In this document: in pieces, positions 1-10,662 of the stretch
Position numbering within the stretch: the stretch's first letter is position 1
Layout: each line of letters starts with the position of its first letter
Source of the DNA: Membranipora membranacea
Lineage: Eukaryota; Bryozoa; Gymnolaemata; Cheilostomatida; Membraniporidae
Assembly (NCBI GenBank): GCA_914767715.1
Contig: OU612065.1
Coordinates: 31,124,001-31,188,000, forward strand
DNA: 64,000 nt
Direction of reading: 5' to 3'
Position numbers and translations under genes: made by a program
The notes under the pieces: generated by a model
The model's input: only the letters and a program-made list of their open reading frames with translations
Database searches by the model: none
Told to the model about the DNA's origin: nothing

Positions 1-221
1 CTGTCATTGAATATCTGAATCATTTAATTTTGTTATTTATAGACTTTTTCATTTGATGATACTTCATCTGCCATTTGATCATACTTCACTGCCATCTGCC
101 ATCATCATTATCTAATTGTCATGAACTGTGACACTATAATGATATTATGAACTTTATATTCTATTCAAGTCCGGTTTCAGGGCAAATGCGGTATGCGTAT
201 GGTATAAGGTTTATCATATCT

Positions 222-352
222 ATTTAGCGCACCCTTGTACAAGGGTGATTTGTGAAGAGCTCACCTCAATTAGCAGCACGGGTAGTGACTGGGATTTGAA
301 CCTGTAACTCTCAGATTGAGAAACTCGAATCCTAACCACTACGCCACCCTGC
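222..352 (-). mobile_element. tRNA-derived SINE, unit 1
   Basis: Read on the minus strand there is a box A match (TGGCGTAGTGG, 346-336) and a box B match (GGTTCAAATCC, 302-292) 33 nt apart, the spacing of an internal RNA polymerase III promoter. The 5' part (AGTGGTTAGGATTCGAG) resembles tRNA-Glu, and the ends of the 70-nt head can pair like an acceptor stem. Downstream of box B is an unrelated body with an 18-bp perfect palindrome (CACCCTTGTACAAGGGTG, 230-247). The tail boundary is not clear. The element ends about 240 bp upstream of the pseudogene start codon. Confidence 0.75.
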
Positions 353-455
353 CACTCTGCCACCCTGCCACCTGTCCACCCTGCCACCCTGCCACCCTGC
401 CACCCTGCCACCCTGCCACCCTGCCACCCTGCCACCCTGCCACCCCTCCACCCTG
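347..455. repeat. 8-bp minisatellite fused to the SINE head, unit 1
   Basis: About 13 copies of CCACCCTG (minus strand GGGTGGCA) with a few variants. It abuts the 5' end of the SINE, whose own first bases on the minus strand are GGGTGGCG, so the tract looks like an expansion of the SINE end. Because 8 is not a multiple of 3, one pass of eight codons (GWQGGRVA) repeats in every open frame. This gives long spurious ORFs on both strands. Confidence 0.9.
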
Positions 456-593
456 AAGGATATGTACACCTTTTTCCATCTATCAAATTATAATAATTGT
501 TGTTATATTTAGATCTAATTGACACGCAGCCTAAGTTTAAAGAAATCCATTCATTTATCTGAGTAAACAGACAAAGACATCACCTACTTCACC

Positions 594-940
594 ATGGCTC
601 GATTCTTCACACTTATTTCTGCATGCCTTGTAATGGAAGCTGGTGGTAAGTATACATAAGATAATCATTCAATTTTTTAAAGCTCATTTAATAAATTATC
701 TTAGATTTTTAAAATGATAAGATAATAACTTGTTTTGCATAACCAGAAAGAATATTTCAAAATTGTTCCATTAGTGTCAAGCGCGAATATCATTTCAAAC
801 AAAGGCAACAATGTATTTTTTTTTTACAGTAGCTACCACTGGTCACAGTAAAAATTGCTGCTGGGATTATGATACCCATTGAGGAGAGCAATGTGTGCAC
901 TATGAAGACTGCAACCCTCAGACATACGGCAAGAAGAACA
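594..940 (+). pseudogene. Cysteine-rich secreted peptide pseudogene, unit 1
   Basis: Exon 1 (594-645) encodes a signal-peptide start, MARFFTLISACLVMEAGG-like, with a GT donor at 646. Exon 2 starts at 830 after a polypyrimidine tract and CAG. Splicing joins them in phase 1, as in the intact minus-strand gene at 16397-16941, to which both exons and the 5' leader are clearly similar. Exon 2 is broken by TGA (880-882) where the intact gene has glycine (GGA). In this unit, homology also stops at about 940, in the middle of the motif TYGKKN, so the last five cysteines are deleted. Whether it is transcribed cannot be seen. The SINE and minisatellite sit where an upstream promoter would be. Confidence 0.85.
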
Positions 941-1932
941 GAAGAAGAAGTGTATCCTGAATCTCAGTCTGTTTTTACTTTAGATAAAATTTGCTCAGCC
1001 AGTAGATAACAAATTCGGACTATCATGCCAGTTGATATAAATATTACCAATTTATTTGAAATCTTGATCGGTAAACCTTTGATGGTTTCAACCATCAACT
1101 GATTAAAACTCTGGAAGTCCAGATGCTATGGGTATAAATACCTGTCACTTGTGCAAAAAATGTGAATAGCCATGTCACATGTCATTTAACAATCACGTCC
1201 ACTTCTGGTTGTAAAGTAACGGTATGCTGACTGCAATGGCTATCTTCAGAAAATTCAGGATTTCCACCTGAGAAATTTGTGACAAATGACGACAATTCTG
1301 ATGAAAAACCCCGATCAGACTACAACGAAGTCACTATCAATCAACATGTTATTGCATTCATAGCCAGAGTTAAACATTATACAAGCCTGTATTTTTATAA
1401 AAAAATATGGGGGAGGGTTGCAGTATAATCAATCATAGTTACCCACTGTGATACACTTTGGTAAGCTTCTGTAATTATTTCTAATGGCCATCAAGAGAAC
1501 TTGAAGGATAAAGAGCATTTCAAGGCATCACGTCTCCAGGGGATAGTCAGCAAAAGGAAAATTCCAATTGGACAGATGATACTAATCACCTTTTCTCAGA
1601 CCTCATCAAAGGCAAATATGCCAATCTTGTGGTAAGTTTCGGTGCTGGCCACAAACACCGGAGACGATATCGTCAGGGATTGTCCTCAAGAAAATGTCTC
1701 CCAAATTCAAGAGTTTACATATTACTGTAGAATTATTCTAAAGTGACACCTGCCCATTATGCCAGTCATCATTTAAAATATATATTCTGAGAGTAATGAC
1801 CAAAGAGCTTTGAAATTTGTAGCTGTGTTATGATAACATAGACAGTGGCATGCGTGTACCTTTAGTTCCCTAAGTTTCTTTCACACATAGCAAATCTTGC
1901 TGAGAGCGCGGGACCACCTGAAGCTGAAAGTG
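941..1932. other. Non-coding stretch, no gene recognised (unit 1)
   Basis: Begins with what looks like the third exon or 3' end of the peptide pseudogene (acceptor-like TTTTACTTTAG at 974-984). The rest has no frame longer than about 40 codons that I recognise, and no RNA gene. It is conserved in all four units with only scattered changes. Confidence 0.5.
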
Positions 1933-3071
1933 AAAGTTTTCCTCACATTCAAAATTAATTAATAGGGTTTAGATTTGTGTTTATTTGATCTTTGAGTATA
2001 TTGTTCCTTATAGTTTGCGTTAAATTGAATAGTTAATTATTGACGGCATTTTTATTGAACGAGGCACATTTTTATGCACCACATTAATTGCACCATTTGC
2101 TATTCCAGTTTCACGGAACCTTCAGGGATTAGAATAAAACCTGTGATCCTGTGATACCATAAGTAATCTCTCAAATCTCGTGTAAATTAATCAAGAAGCC
2201 TTGTAGTCCAGAACAGTGAAACTTTATTTCTGGATAATGTCTAGTGCTAGAAGCTGACTCAACATTCTCGCCAACCCACACACCATCCACAGAGCAACTC
2301 ACTCCAGCGTCTACACTATCATGACGCCTACTCTACCAGTCAGCTTGTGATGCTGTACAGTTATACCTCAGCTAACCGAGCATTCAGCTCCCTCAACATC
2401 CTATGTACGTCAACATCAGAGAGCTACAGGATTCGTACCGCTATACCACCTAAATCCTGTACTGCCAGCACAGCACACCTAAGCACTAGTCTCTAGATAC
2501 AGCTGTCGTTATACCCCGCTGTATCCTCTCGTCTTGTGTGACGACTACCCCCTTCTCGTCGTGTCGTCATTTACTGCTACGCCACGTTACTCTACTGCCG
2601 GTGATCTCGCTGCTGATGCTTGCTGACACTAACTGTAACTGTATACGATAACCTCTTGGATTATTTATTAATCCATCCTGTTGCTGACGGAGAGCTGCTG
2701 GAGATACTTTTTACACTTCACTGATACCAGGTGCGTGCCTCGTTAATTTGTTTTACAGCCGCCAATTTTTTGTACTAGGACTAGGTTAGGGCTTTTTGTG
2801 CAAGCTCGCCTTTTTCATCCAATAGTGCGGATTTTTTGGCTCATGCACTCTAGTTGCTGGGCTGTACTCGGTTGTTTGGACGTGGTTGTTGGGTATTGCT
2901 TTCAGTGTGTGTCTTGGTATCTTGCCTCTGTGGAGCAGTTGTGTTTCTTGCCAATAATCTTTGTTGGTTTGTCTCAGCATGGAGGGCTTTAGTATCTCAA
3001 GGTCAGGGCTCGATGGGTTGGGGGCAAAGGCGCTCAGGGATATTTTGAAATCAAAGAAATTACCGGTTGGT
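1933..3071 (+). mobile_element. BEL/Pao 5' remnant: LTR 3' part, leader, first gag codons (unit 1)
   Basis: Collinear with 40302-41630 of unit 3, where the complete 5' end of the element is found. Here the first part of the LTR is missing: the sequence jumps from gctgaaagtg to aaagttttcctcaca and then to ttcaaaattaatt. The leader follows, then the gag ATG at 2979 and 31 codons of the SAP-like domain. At about 3071 the homology ends inside the codon for the second glycine of PVGG, and an unrelated sequence starts. This is a dead fragment. Confidence 0.75.
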
Positions 3072-3076
3072 GATGA

Positions 3077-3330
3077 AGTATAGCTAGAGGTCTATAATTT
3101 GGCACATATAGTGTATGCCATAGTATTAGTTGATATAGCAAACAAAATCTCTAAAAAAGCTTTTTTTTCAATGATAGTTTTAAAAACCTCATGTTTCAAG
3201 GTAAAAATGGGAAAAATCTGGACGTCATGGTGATTTACTATAGCTAGAGGTCTGTTACTTAGCAAACATAGATAATGCAATAGTATTAGTTGATAAAGCA
3301 AAGAAAATTTCTCGTATAACATATATAACC
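3077..3330. repeat. Imperfect 160-bp tandem duplication (unit 1)
   Basis: The stretch starting tatagctagaggtct at about 3080 recurs at about 3239 with the same order of blocks (agcaaacata, atagtattagttgata, aaatttct-like). The two halves differ at many positions, so the duplication is old. It lies just right of the point where the gag fragment is cut. Confidence 0.6.
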
Positions 3331-4010
3331 ACCTGCTGGAGATCACATTGTGGCGCTAATCATTTCAGCATCACAATTCAAAGTAATTGATAGGATTGTT
3401 GGCTATGCGAGAGAGGGATTGGGTGTCTCTTTAGATTCGATTCATAGTCTCTATGCGGCATGGTAATCTGCATAATCTTATGTTCAATAGTGAGCCTTGC
3501 ACCTTCTGGTTTTAATGAAGGAGAAAAATACCATGCTGAGTACTGACATGAAACTGTTATTTGGAATAAACTTGATGCCGTTTTTTTGTTCTATATAAAT
3601 AGTTAAGAAGACTAAGATGTAGCTGAGATCCAATATTAATAAAAATGTTGGATCTCAGCTAGATTTTAAAGGCACTTGATTTGTCAACAACAACATTAGT
3701 CATCACCAATGGTGCATGGCTGGGGATAAAGATACTCCCTACATTTTGAGAGCTCATATAACTCCATTCAAAGCTACTGGCTAGATGTTTTGATGCCACA
3801 ACTCTTTATTTGAATTTTTGACTGGTGGCTATGCTGGGCAAAGCCCAGCTGTGTCGTCAGTGGTTTAAGACGGCAGAATTCTCGGATTGAAATACTATTT
3901 ATACCTATGCAGAACAAGTTTCAATGTCGCCAGATGAAGAATTAGGAAACATCACTTGAAATATTTTAATGATCATTGAAAATTTGAAGCAGTAACTAAT
4001 GTAAGCTTAC
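3331..4010. other. Non-coding stretch with a perfect stem-loop (unit 1)
   Basis: No coding signal. At 3620-3633 and 3648-3661 is a perfect 14-bp inverted repeat (tagctgagatccaa / ttggatctcagcta) around a 14-nt loop. Exon 2 of the peptide relic would be expected at about 3.5-3.7 kb if the gene had been complete, but no cysteine-rich frame is found. Confidence 0.5.
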
Positions 4011-4057
4011 CGACAGCTACCATTATAAGGCATGCAAAAATAAGAGCATTAAGCCAT
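4011..4057 (-). pseudogene. Relic exon 1 of the secreted-peptide family, unit 1
   Basis: On the minus strand, ATGGCT followed by TTTGCATGCCTT and GGTAGCTGT, then a GTAAG donor, aligns with exon 1 of the intact gene (16887-16941). It lacks net 8 nt across the exon and has an in-frame TAA as codon 3. The intron start (GTAAGCTTACATTAGTTACTGCTTCAAATTTT) aligns with the intact intron and the 5' leader is also similar. This is therefore a third paralogue and not a random match. No exon 2 is recognisable. Confidence 0.7.
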
Positions 4058-4180
4058 GATTAAGGGGCTTGATGTTTTTCTCTCTCAAATCTGTATTCTC
4101 AGATAGAAGAACAGATGATAAAATGATGCACACTGACGATTGTAACTATTTTTTTTATTTAGGCAAAGCTGTTAATGAGA

Positions 4181-4190
4181 TTTTTATATA
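4181..4190 (-). promoter_or_regulatory. TATA box left behind by the exon-1 relic, unit 1
   Basis: TATATAAAAA on the minus strand, 124 bp upstream of the relic ATG. The intact gene has TATATAAATT 80 bp upstream of its ATG. Confidence 0.45.
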
Positions 4191-4774
4191 ACCTCCAACC
4201 AGGCAACTTGACAAATGGCAATTCTTGGATGGGCATGATTCTGGGGTAGCACTTTCTGAACATTGTTAATTTGTGAGCATCCAATAATCCTCATCAATAT
4301 CCTCATGATTCATCATCATAAGATAATGATGATGGATTGGATAAGATGTAAAAAATGTCCAATAATAATCTGTTTGAATAGTCTCTAACTTCCTATTAGT
4401 CTATTGTCAGAAGCCAATTATCTTTCAGGTCTGCAGAAAAAATGAGTATATACCTTGTTTTGATTAATTACTATGTAAAAAAATATGGAGATTTTAATGG
4501 CATAGGTGTACCATAAATATTCTGTCACTAAAACTATAAATTCCAAATTACTCTCAAATTTAAGGAGTTATCCCCTTTTCAATTCATTTTCAAACAGAAT
4601 TGCTAAAATAACCATTTTTCTTAAGTCAGTATTAGTGACTACATTGGACAATCGTTTTGGATGTAAGATCTTAGCCTACTTTTTTCAGAATGAGACTGGA
4701 TGATTTGAGAATTTTGTTTTTATTAGAAAATGTTGCTTTCTTCATCATGCTAGCAGGTTTTGTCCATAAGTAGG

Positions 4775-6838
4775 ATGGAGTGTGTGTGCCATTTAGAGCA
4801 TAAAGGCTCAGTGCAGACCCTAGTACCACTGAGGAGTGAAGAAATGCTGAAGAAAGTCATCAGTGCTGCTGAGAAATGGGCAGCCTTAGATAAGGAGCCA
4901 TCATCATCCACTTCCAGGATGTCTGCTCAGATTTGCTAGTGACAGCAAAATACAAGCGGCTGTAAAGTCAACCAAAAGAAAGGTAAAATTGTGTGCTTAC
5001 AAACCAAACCTGTCTCTTACTAATGTACTTAAGTTACACTATAGAAAGGTCTAGTGGTCAGCACTGAATTGAATTTCTGAAATGAGTTTTTGACTCAGTT
5101 TTACCATTAATTAAAATGCAAGTGACCTCTGGATCACCAACCAAACTCACATAATGAGCCAGTGTAAGAAGTTGTGCCCTTAGGCTGCTTGTGAGTTTAC
5201 TTTTCTTCAGTTTCACATCATAATAATTATAAAACATCTATTGTAAATTTGTACCCATATGTATTTTACCAGAAACAATATTCCATTTTTATTTGTGGTC
5301 CTGCTACAAAGAAGTATACCTAATTGGTGTTTCTTGTTCTATAGGAATATGATGAGCCTGAGGAAGATATATGTAATGTCAGCACACCGGTGTCAGCAAA
5401 GTACACTAGGTCTCAGGCAAAGCAAAGACCCATATTAACCCTGGTCCCACGCTACCCAAAGTATGTGTGGTCTGTCAGAAGGAGACAAAATATGTAAACA
5501 AAAGGCGCGAGCAACTCCATCAGATTCAGACACTAGAAGGAGGTAAGGTTTGCATTGATGTGTACCGTACTACAAAATGATGTCCTGATGACAGACACAT
5601 ACATGTAATTCCCTTGAAGACTGATTGAAGGCAGATGGGGCCTACAGGTAATTTAGATGTGCTAAAAGTGAAGCTAGTAGCGTTGTACTAGTTCCAATTT
5701 GGCGAGGCTTAGCGTGCCTAAACTATCTTAAAGAGAAATATCGGTAGACATATTGTGGCCTAATTGCGCAAACGTTCAATACTTTTTGCCTCGTCACGAG
5801 TTAAACGGTTATGTCTTCAGGTGAATTGATAGAAGTCGCATGATTCATGGAAGATCAGCAGCTACTCTCTTTTGTCTGCTCACAATCACACGACATAGCT
5901 GCTGCTGATGCTCAATACCATCTCTCATGTAGGAGCAAATATGTTATGGCATACAAGAAGAGGCTTGAGAAACTTCAACCTGCTTCACTGTAAGTATCGA
6001 TAAAGCAAGCAGATATTATCAAATTGATAAGATTAAAGAACCTGTCCATAAGACCTACTTCTGCTTTAAAACCTGGGTGTTATCAACATTATATGTCAGG
6101 TGGTATGTAGGATACCGGCAGTCTCCATTAGTTTAAGTACCCTAATAAATTTTGCCAGAAGTGGAGCTAGTGGCATTTTAGTATCAATTTACTCTATTTT
6201 CTCTTATTGGAGGTCGATAGCAAAAACGCCACTAGCTCAATTTTTGGCATACCTTAATCTAGTGGTACATGCATGTATTGTTTGCTTTTCTCAAACCAGG
6301 TCTGAAGTAGGAGAAAGATCTTAAGCCAATGGTGACCACATCACTGCTCTGCAGCTGCTAGGAAAGGAGTTTGCTCTCTCCTCACTTCCCCCAGGAATTG
6401 AGAAACCGACCTGTGCATTGTATGGTAGCAGCGCTTCAAACATCAATGATGCTCGATTTGATGCATTCAAGAATGGCACAACTGAGAAAGCTCTACCACC
6501 GAACGCTGATTGCTTACTACTGCTCACCAAACGAGCAAACTATCAGTCCAAAATCTGGCTATCGGCTCTTCAACCAATGATCGCAGCTGAAAATCCTGAT
6601 GGCAATGGATGGGAAGAGGAAGGAGGAGATCTGAAGATTAAATGGATGGATGGCCAGCCCAAATCAATAATGAAAACCACGAAATGTCAATGCAAGGCAA
6701 ACCCATGCACTGCCAACCGATGCTCATGTTTGAAAGGAGGAATGAAGTGCACAGCCCTCTGTGCTTGTCGTGACTGTAACAACCGCAGTGTCGCTATGGA
6801 CAGTGAGGAGGAAAGTGATGACGATGATGAATTATGAC
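4775..6838 (+). pseudogene. Multi-exon CXC (Tesmin/TSO1-like) domain protein, decayed, unit 1
   Basis: Four exon-like blocks with splice signals. A: 4775-4982 (ATG, TAG at 4937, donor gtaaaa). B: 5345-5542, with a C-x2-C motif CVVCQKETKYVNKRREQL and donor gtaagg. C: 5821-5989, with HLSCRSKY and donor gtaagt, TGA at 5841. D: about 6300-6838, with TAA at 6322. Block D is open from 6325 to 6838. It has a middle part with LPPNADCLL and RANYQSKIWLSAL, then a cysteine array C-x-C-x4-C-x4-C-x-C-x6-C-x3-C-x-C-x2-C near its C-terminus that fits the CXC/CRC DNA-binding module, then an acidic tail EEESDDDDEL. The order (small zinc motif, YH.SC motif, ANYQ.xIW, CXC) matches a large uncharacterised family found in many invertebrates and possibly transposon-derived. 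That attribution is from memory of the family. Stops and a frameshift in each of the first three blocks make it a relic. Confidence 0.65.
6137..6268. repeat. Imperfect inverted repeat, MITE-like, in the CXC relic intron (unit 1)
   Basis: Arms 6137-6174 and 6228-6268 start with gtacc/ggtac and share GCCACTAGCTC at the inner ends. A similar block (agaagtggagctagtggc) occurs in variant form at 5668-5685 (aaaagtgaagctagtagc), suggesting two insertions of the same small element. Confidence 0.4.
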
Positions 6839-6984
6839 TATGCATTGGTAGCAGCGTATGCATGTTATGTGATTGAACCTTTGTTTTTGAGGCAGTTAGT
6901 CGTATAATATTATTTTGCGTAGGTCGTCAGTACATATTCTAAAAAGTTACAGTATGGACAGCTGCATTTGCGAATAATATCAGT

Positions 6985-8015
6985 ATGTATGTATGTATGT
7001 TTATATTTGGTCTCAATCTCTGAGAAATAAAACTGTCTCTGTAGGGTGCTCTGTAAAAATTATTAAAACTGTTGATTCTGTAAAAATAAATAAAATGATA
7101 AGACCATAAAAAAATACTATTACTTTTGGAAGACACTATTTTGGTATTTGATACATTCTGCTCTAAAACATTTGGCACGGATCTGCACGTGGAACTTGAC
7201 TGATTGATATCTGCCTGACGGCAGCTGGTTAAGACGGAGTAGTGGTTCATCTTCGGTGGCAATCATACGGAGGCTCTTTACTTTCAGTATATTAGAGTAA
7301 AGGTCGTCTACGGGTGTGAATGTAAGTTCGCCTGATAGGTAACCTGCAGTTCTTATCACAGATTTTAACTTTTTCTTAGAGTCTGCGCTCAGATGACTAT
7401 ATAGCACAACCAGGTGGTAGGTGATTACTGACTCTATGAAGGACTTGTAGCAGGTCGTTATTAGTTTCTCAGTGACACCGAGATGGTATAGCTTGGCGAT
7501 TATATGTAGCCTTTGGCGAGCTTTCGCTGTAGTTTTCAAGGTGTTCAGAGTAAAATCCAGTTTGTTGGTAATAATGGTGCCTAAGTATGTAAATTGTTCT
7601 ACCTGCTCAATTGAAGTATTGTTTACAAGCAGTTGTGGGTAGCTTGGGTTATCCCTTGCATTGCACATGACCATTTCTTTTGTTTTCTTTGCATTGAGTA
7701 TTAGGTCATTATCCGCGCACCATGAGTTGATGGTATTAGTCATTGTTTGAAGTTCAGATGGCTGGTTTTCTGTCAGCAATTCAATGATCACAGTGTCGTC
7801 GGCATATTTTACTAGTTTGACGTTGCTTGTTGATGGCATATCGACAACATAAAAGGAGAATAGCAGTGGGCTGATGATGCATCCCTGAGGGCTTCCAGTT
7901 GAAGTGCTCAATGTACAGGTACTCTCAAGTATATATTTGTAGCCTATAGTTATTATATTTATAATAGTATGTGGCCACTTTTCATGTACAGCACATATAC
8001 TCTGGGTCATTTACT
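6985..8015 (-). pseudogene. LINE fragment: C-terminal half of reverse transcriptase, unit 1
   Basis: The open frame 8010-7120 (296 codons) is the 3' half of a non-LTR reverse transcriptase. It has SPQG at residues 40-43, the catalytic YADD at 69-72 (flanked by VK and TVII), a KTKEM motif, LGTIITN (thumb), and the C-terminal LPSGRYQSVKF that it shares in kind with the LINEs at 8943 and 10797. The endonuclease and first part of the RT are absent (5' truncated at about 8015). On the minus strand the element appears to end in an (ACAT)n tail at 6984-7000. It belongs to a Jockey/CR1-like group, with no firm clade. Confidence 0.75.
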
Positions 8016-8942
8016 AATCGCATGGGTTTTTCAATTTGTCAGAAATACACCAGTGCATTCAGAAAATGGTTAAATTGATAAAACTAGGAGTTTTCTCCTC
8101 CGACTATGCAAAAAGAAACAATGATACGTGCCATATATTGTAAATATGAGTAGAAATTTAGAAATATATTGTGCCAAACATCCTCAATAAAAAGCCTAAC
8201 CATGATTAATCAAAAAATATAAAGGCCAAAGTAGTCAAATGCAAATTCTAACACTTTAGATATTTATGTATAATATAAGGGGGACAAACGCTGACGCTGC
8301 CTCTCTCGGTGACACTTTTATTACGGTACATGATGTTGGCTGTAATTAGCATAAGAAATTACCCCAGAAAAGATTAAAACAAAGTATATACTCATTTTTC
8401 TCTGCAAGAGGAAAATTTTGAACACTTTTGAGCCATCCGACAATAGACTATATTTGATGTTATTGGATAACCCATTTTTCCCAGCATATAATAATGTTCG
8501 CTTACCCAATCACTTTGATGGCATGGCAACTCCCACTAATATCATGGCATGCCATCGAAAGATTGAAATAACCCACGAAGGTGTCACATAGGAGGAACGG
8601 GGATTATAACCCATTAAAGAGGCTTAGTTGTATATAAAGATCATATGTGTGAATTGGTTTATGGGTCCTAAGATGCACAAATTCCATACAACTCAGCGAG
8701 TTTGTTTTTCTATACATGGGGTCTTATTTGACTGCTTTACTCAACGAACCCTTTATTTGCAAGTGGTTTGTGTGGGGTAGATACCTTCTACCGATACCCG
8801 CCATTAGCAGCTACTTTTTTACGAAGAGACGATGGATGGATTTATTACTATCATAGACAAAAATTTGTCACGAAATACGTTGTTAATACTGACAAGAAAG
8901 AAAAACATGGAAAAATCAGATCTCTGTTGTATAAAAAGTTTT
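8016..8942. other. Non-coding spacer between LINE fragments (unit 1)
   Basis: No recognised coding, RNA or repeat signal. Short frames on both strands (under 65 codons) have no familiar motifs. Confidence 0.5.
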
Positions 8943-9698
8943 TTAGAATAGTATATTATTAAGTGTATGTATGAGATGTCTTAAAAAGCTGTCTCTACCC
9001 CATGTACCCCGATATTTAACGGTGCGGTAGCGACCTGAGGGGCATTTAGTTAGAAAGTCATTGATAAAGTGCTCTTCATCGTGTATGTACCGTAGTCCAA
9101 GTGTCTTGATCTGGTTGACCACCAGAGCATCTATATCGGGGTGCTCAATCCCTAACTTGGCGGCATCTTTAAATATTTTGCGTAAGGACTTCTTGTCGCT
9201 TGCATGGATGCTTGTAAAAAGTATGGGGAGACAGTAAGTGATGAGGGATACGATAAAACTCTTGAATAACATATGAGAAAGGGGCTTTGAGCTATAGTAT
9301 ACAAAATTTTTCACAATATACATGCGTTGAGATGCAGTAGTCACTATGGATTGCACATGATCATGATAGCGGAGTTTATCGTCAACAGTAACACCAAGGT
9401 ATTTTACTTTGTCACAAAAATCAACTTCCGTGCCGTTAAGGATAAGAGTAGGGGTAATGGGCCTAACAAGCTGAGTAGAAAACATCATTTCTTGAGTCTT
9501 GGAGGCGTTTAACAATAGGCTTAAATCACAACATTGCTTTGAAATTCTACTAATCTCATCAAGATGGGCACTAAGATCTGATTGATTTGATATGCATCCA
9601 ATTATACAGGTGTCGTCTGCGTATTTAATGACAGTTATATTGCTCAAGTCTGAGGTAATCCTATTGGTATATATTGAAAACAAAAGTGGAGATAAACA
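8943..9698 (-). pseudogene. LINE fragment: last part of reverse transcriptase, unit 1
   Basis: Open from about 9695 to 8943. It begins inside LSPLLFSIYTN, with YADD 20 residues later, KTQEMMFST, YLGVTVDDKLRYHDH, and it ends with PSGRYRTVKYRGTWGRDSFLRH. The motifs are the same as in the LINE at 10797-11891 but clearly diverged from it, so it is a second family or subfamily. Everything before the RT LSPLL motif has been lost. Confidence 0.75.
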
Positions 9699-10374
9699 GC
9701 AAAGGATTCTTTATGCAGGGTGCAGGAAACACTAGACCTCCTTTACAAAATACCAAGGTTGATAAAATGGGTCATGAAGAGGGGGAAATTGATTTGGGTC
9801 TTTCATGGGTATAACATTTCTTTGATCTGAAAAGTTGTTTTGAGATGAAGCTCTTCTTAAGTTTCTGTATACATGATTAACAGGTTGATGTTCATGATCA
9901 TCAGCTATCTAAATATCGCTCTTCAATATCTTAAACATAAAAATACCAATAGTTAGTAGAAATTAAAACAGCAGGCTCTACTGGTTTGGACACACTACTG
10001 TTAAAAGGCATATTTATATTAACTACTGACTGATCGGACAATGAACACATCATAATCACAGTCAAAGGCAGTCACTGCATGTAGACAGTATTCAAAAAGA
10101 GGCAAAAGCCAATGCTCAAAAGCCAAACTTTAAGAACCATTGAAAATTGTCACCAGAAAGAATCAACTGTCCTTTGCTGTCTGGCTGTCTCTCTGTTATG
10201 ATTGATTGTTTTGTGCAAAGGCGGGCAGCCTGCCCAGATGCACCTTTCTAAGCGTCAATTGGATATTTCTTTAGGAAAGCCTTAATTTTTAGGAATTAAA
10301 GAAATGCTAGATAGTTTCCCATTGGTCAAATTATCCGCTGTATTACACCTTTCCTCAAAAAATATCATAAAGCG
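9699..10374. other. Non-coding stretch, right end of the type A block (unit 1)
   Basis: No gene recognised. The type A specific block ends at about 10180. From gtctggctgtctctctgtta onward the sequence matches unit 3 from about 48870. Confidence 0.55.
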
Positions 10375-10453
10375 TATCACAGGTAGCCTTGTCACGTGGC
10401 CACTGGTTTTTGTTTTTTTTTGTTTTTTGGGTGGCCTTGTATTTCTCGGTATG

Positions 10454-10633
10454 GTATTGGTAGTTGATTGTAGTAATTATGTGAAAACATGGCTAAGTTG
10501 AAAAAATTTAAAACACCCATGAGTATGACCATGACCTTGACCTTGATCATAGTCATACTCATGGGTGTTTTAAATGTTTTTTAACTTAACCATTTTTTAA
10601 CATTATTACTACAATATCTAGTGCAATCAACTT
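10454..10633. repeat. Inner palindromic foldback, unit 1
   Basis: A perfect 23-bp stem (10507-10529 with 10552-10574, aaacacccatgagtatgac core) around a 22-nt loop. Homology continues outward with mismatches to gttgattg/caatcaac, giving arms of about 80 bp. This is a MITE-like foldback or a strong hairpin in RNA. No coding capacity. Confidence 0.75.
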
Positions 10634-10662
10634 ATTTATATTTATTTTGAATATGATAAATG

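Noticed and set aside
283-352. Functional tRNA-Glu gene
   Set aside because: Box A and box B fit, but the anticodon arm is not a proper 5-bp stem with 7-nt loop, and the head continues into a SINE body. It is a tRNA-derived element.
347-455. CRISPR array
   Set aside because: 8-bp units with no unique spacers, in an animal genome. It is a minisatellite.
880-882. TGA read as selenocysteine in the plus-strand peptide copies
   Set aside because: The aligned residue in the intact gene is glycine, not cysteine. Other copies have a second TGA explained by CGA to TGA and also a TAA, and no SECIS-like hairpin was seen downstream. A simple nonsense mutation fits better.
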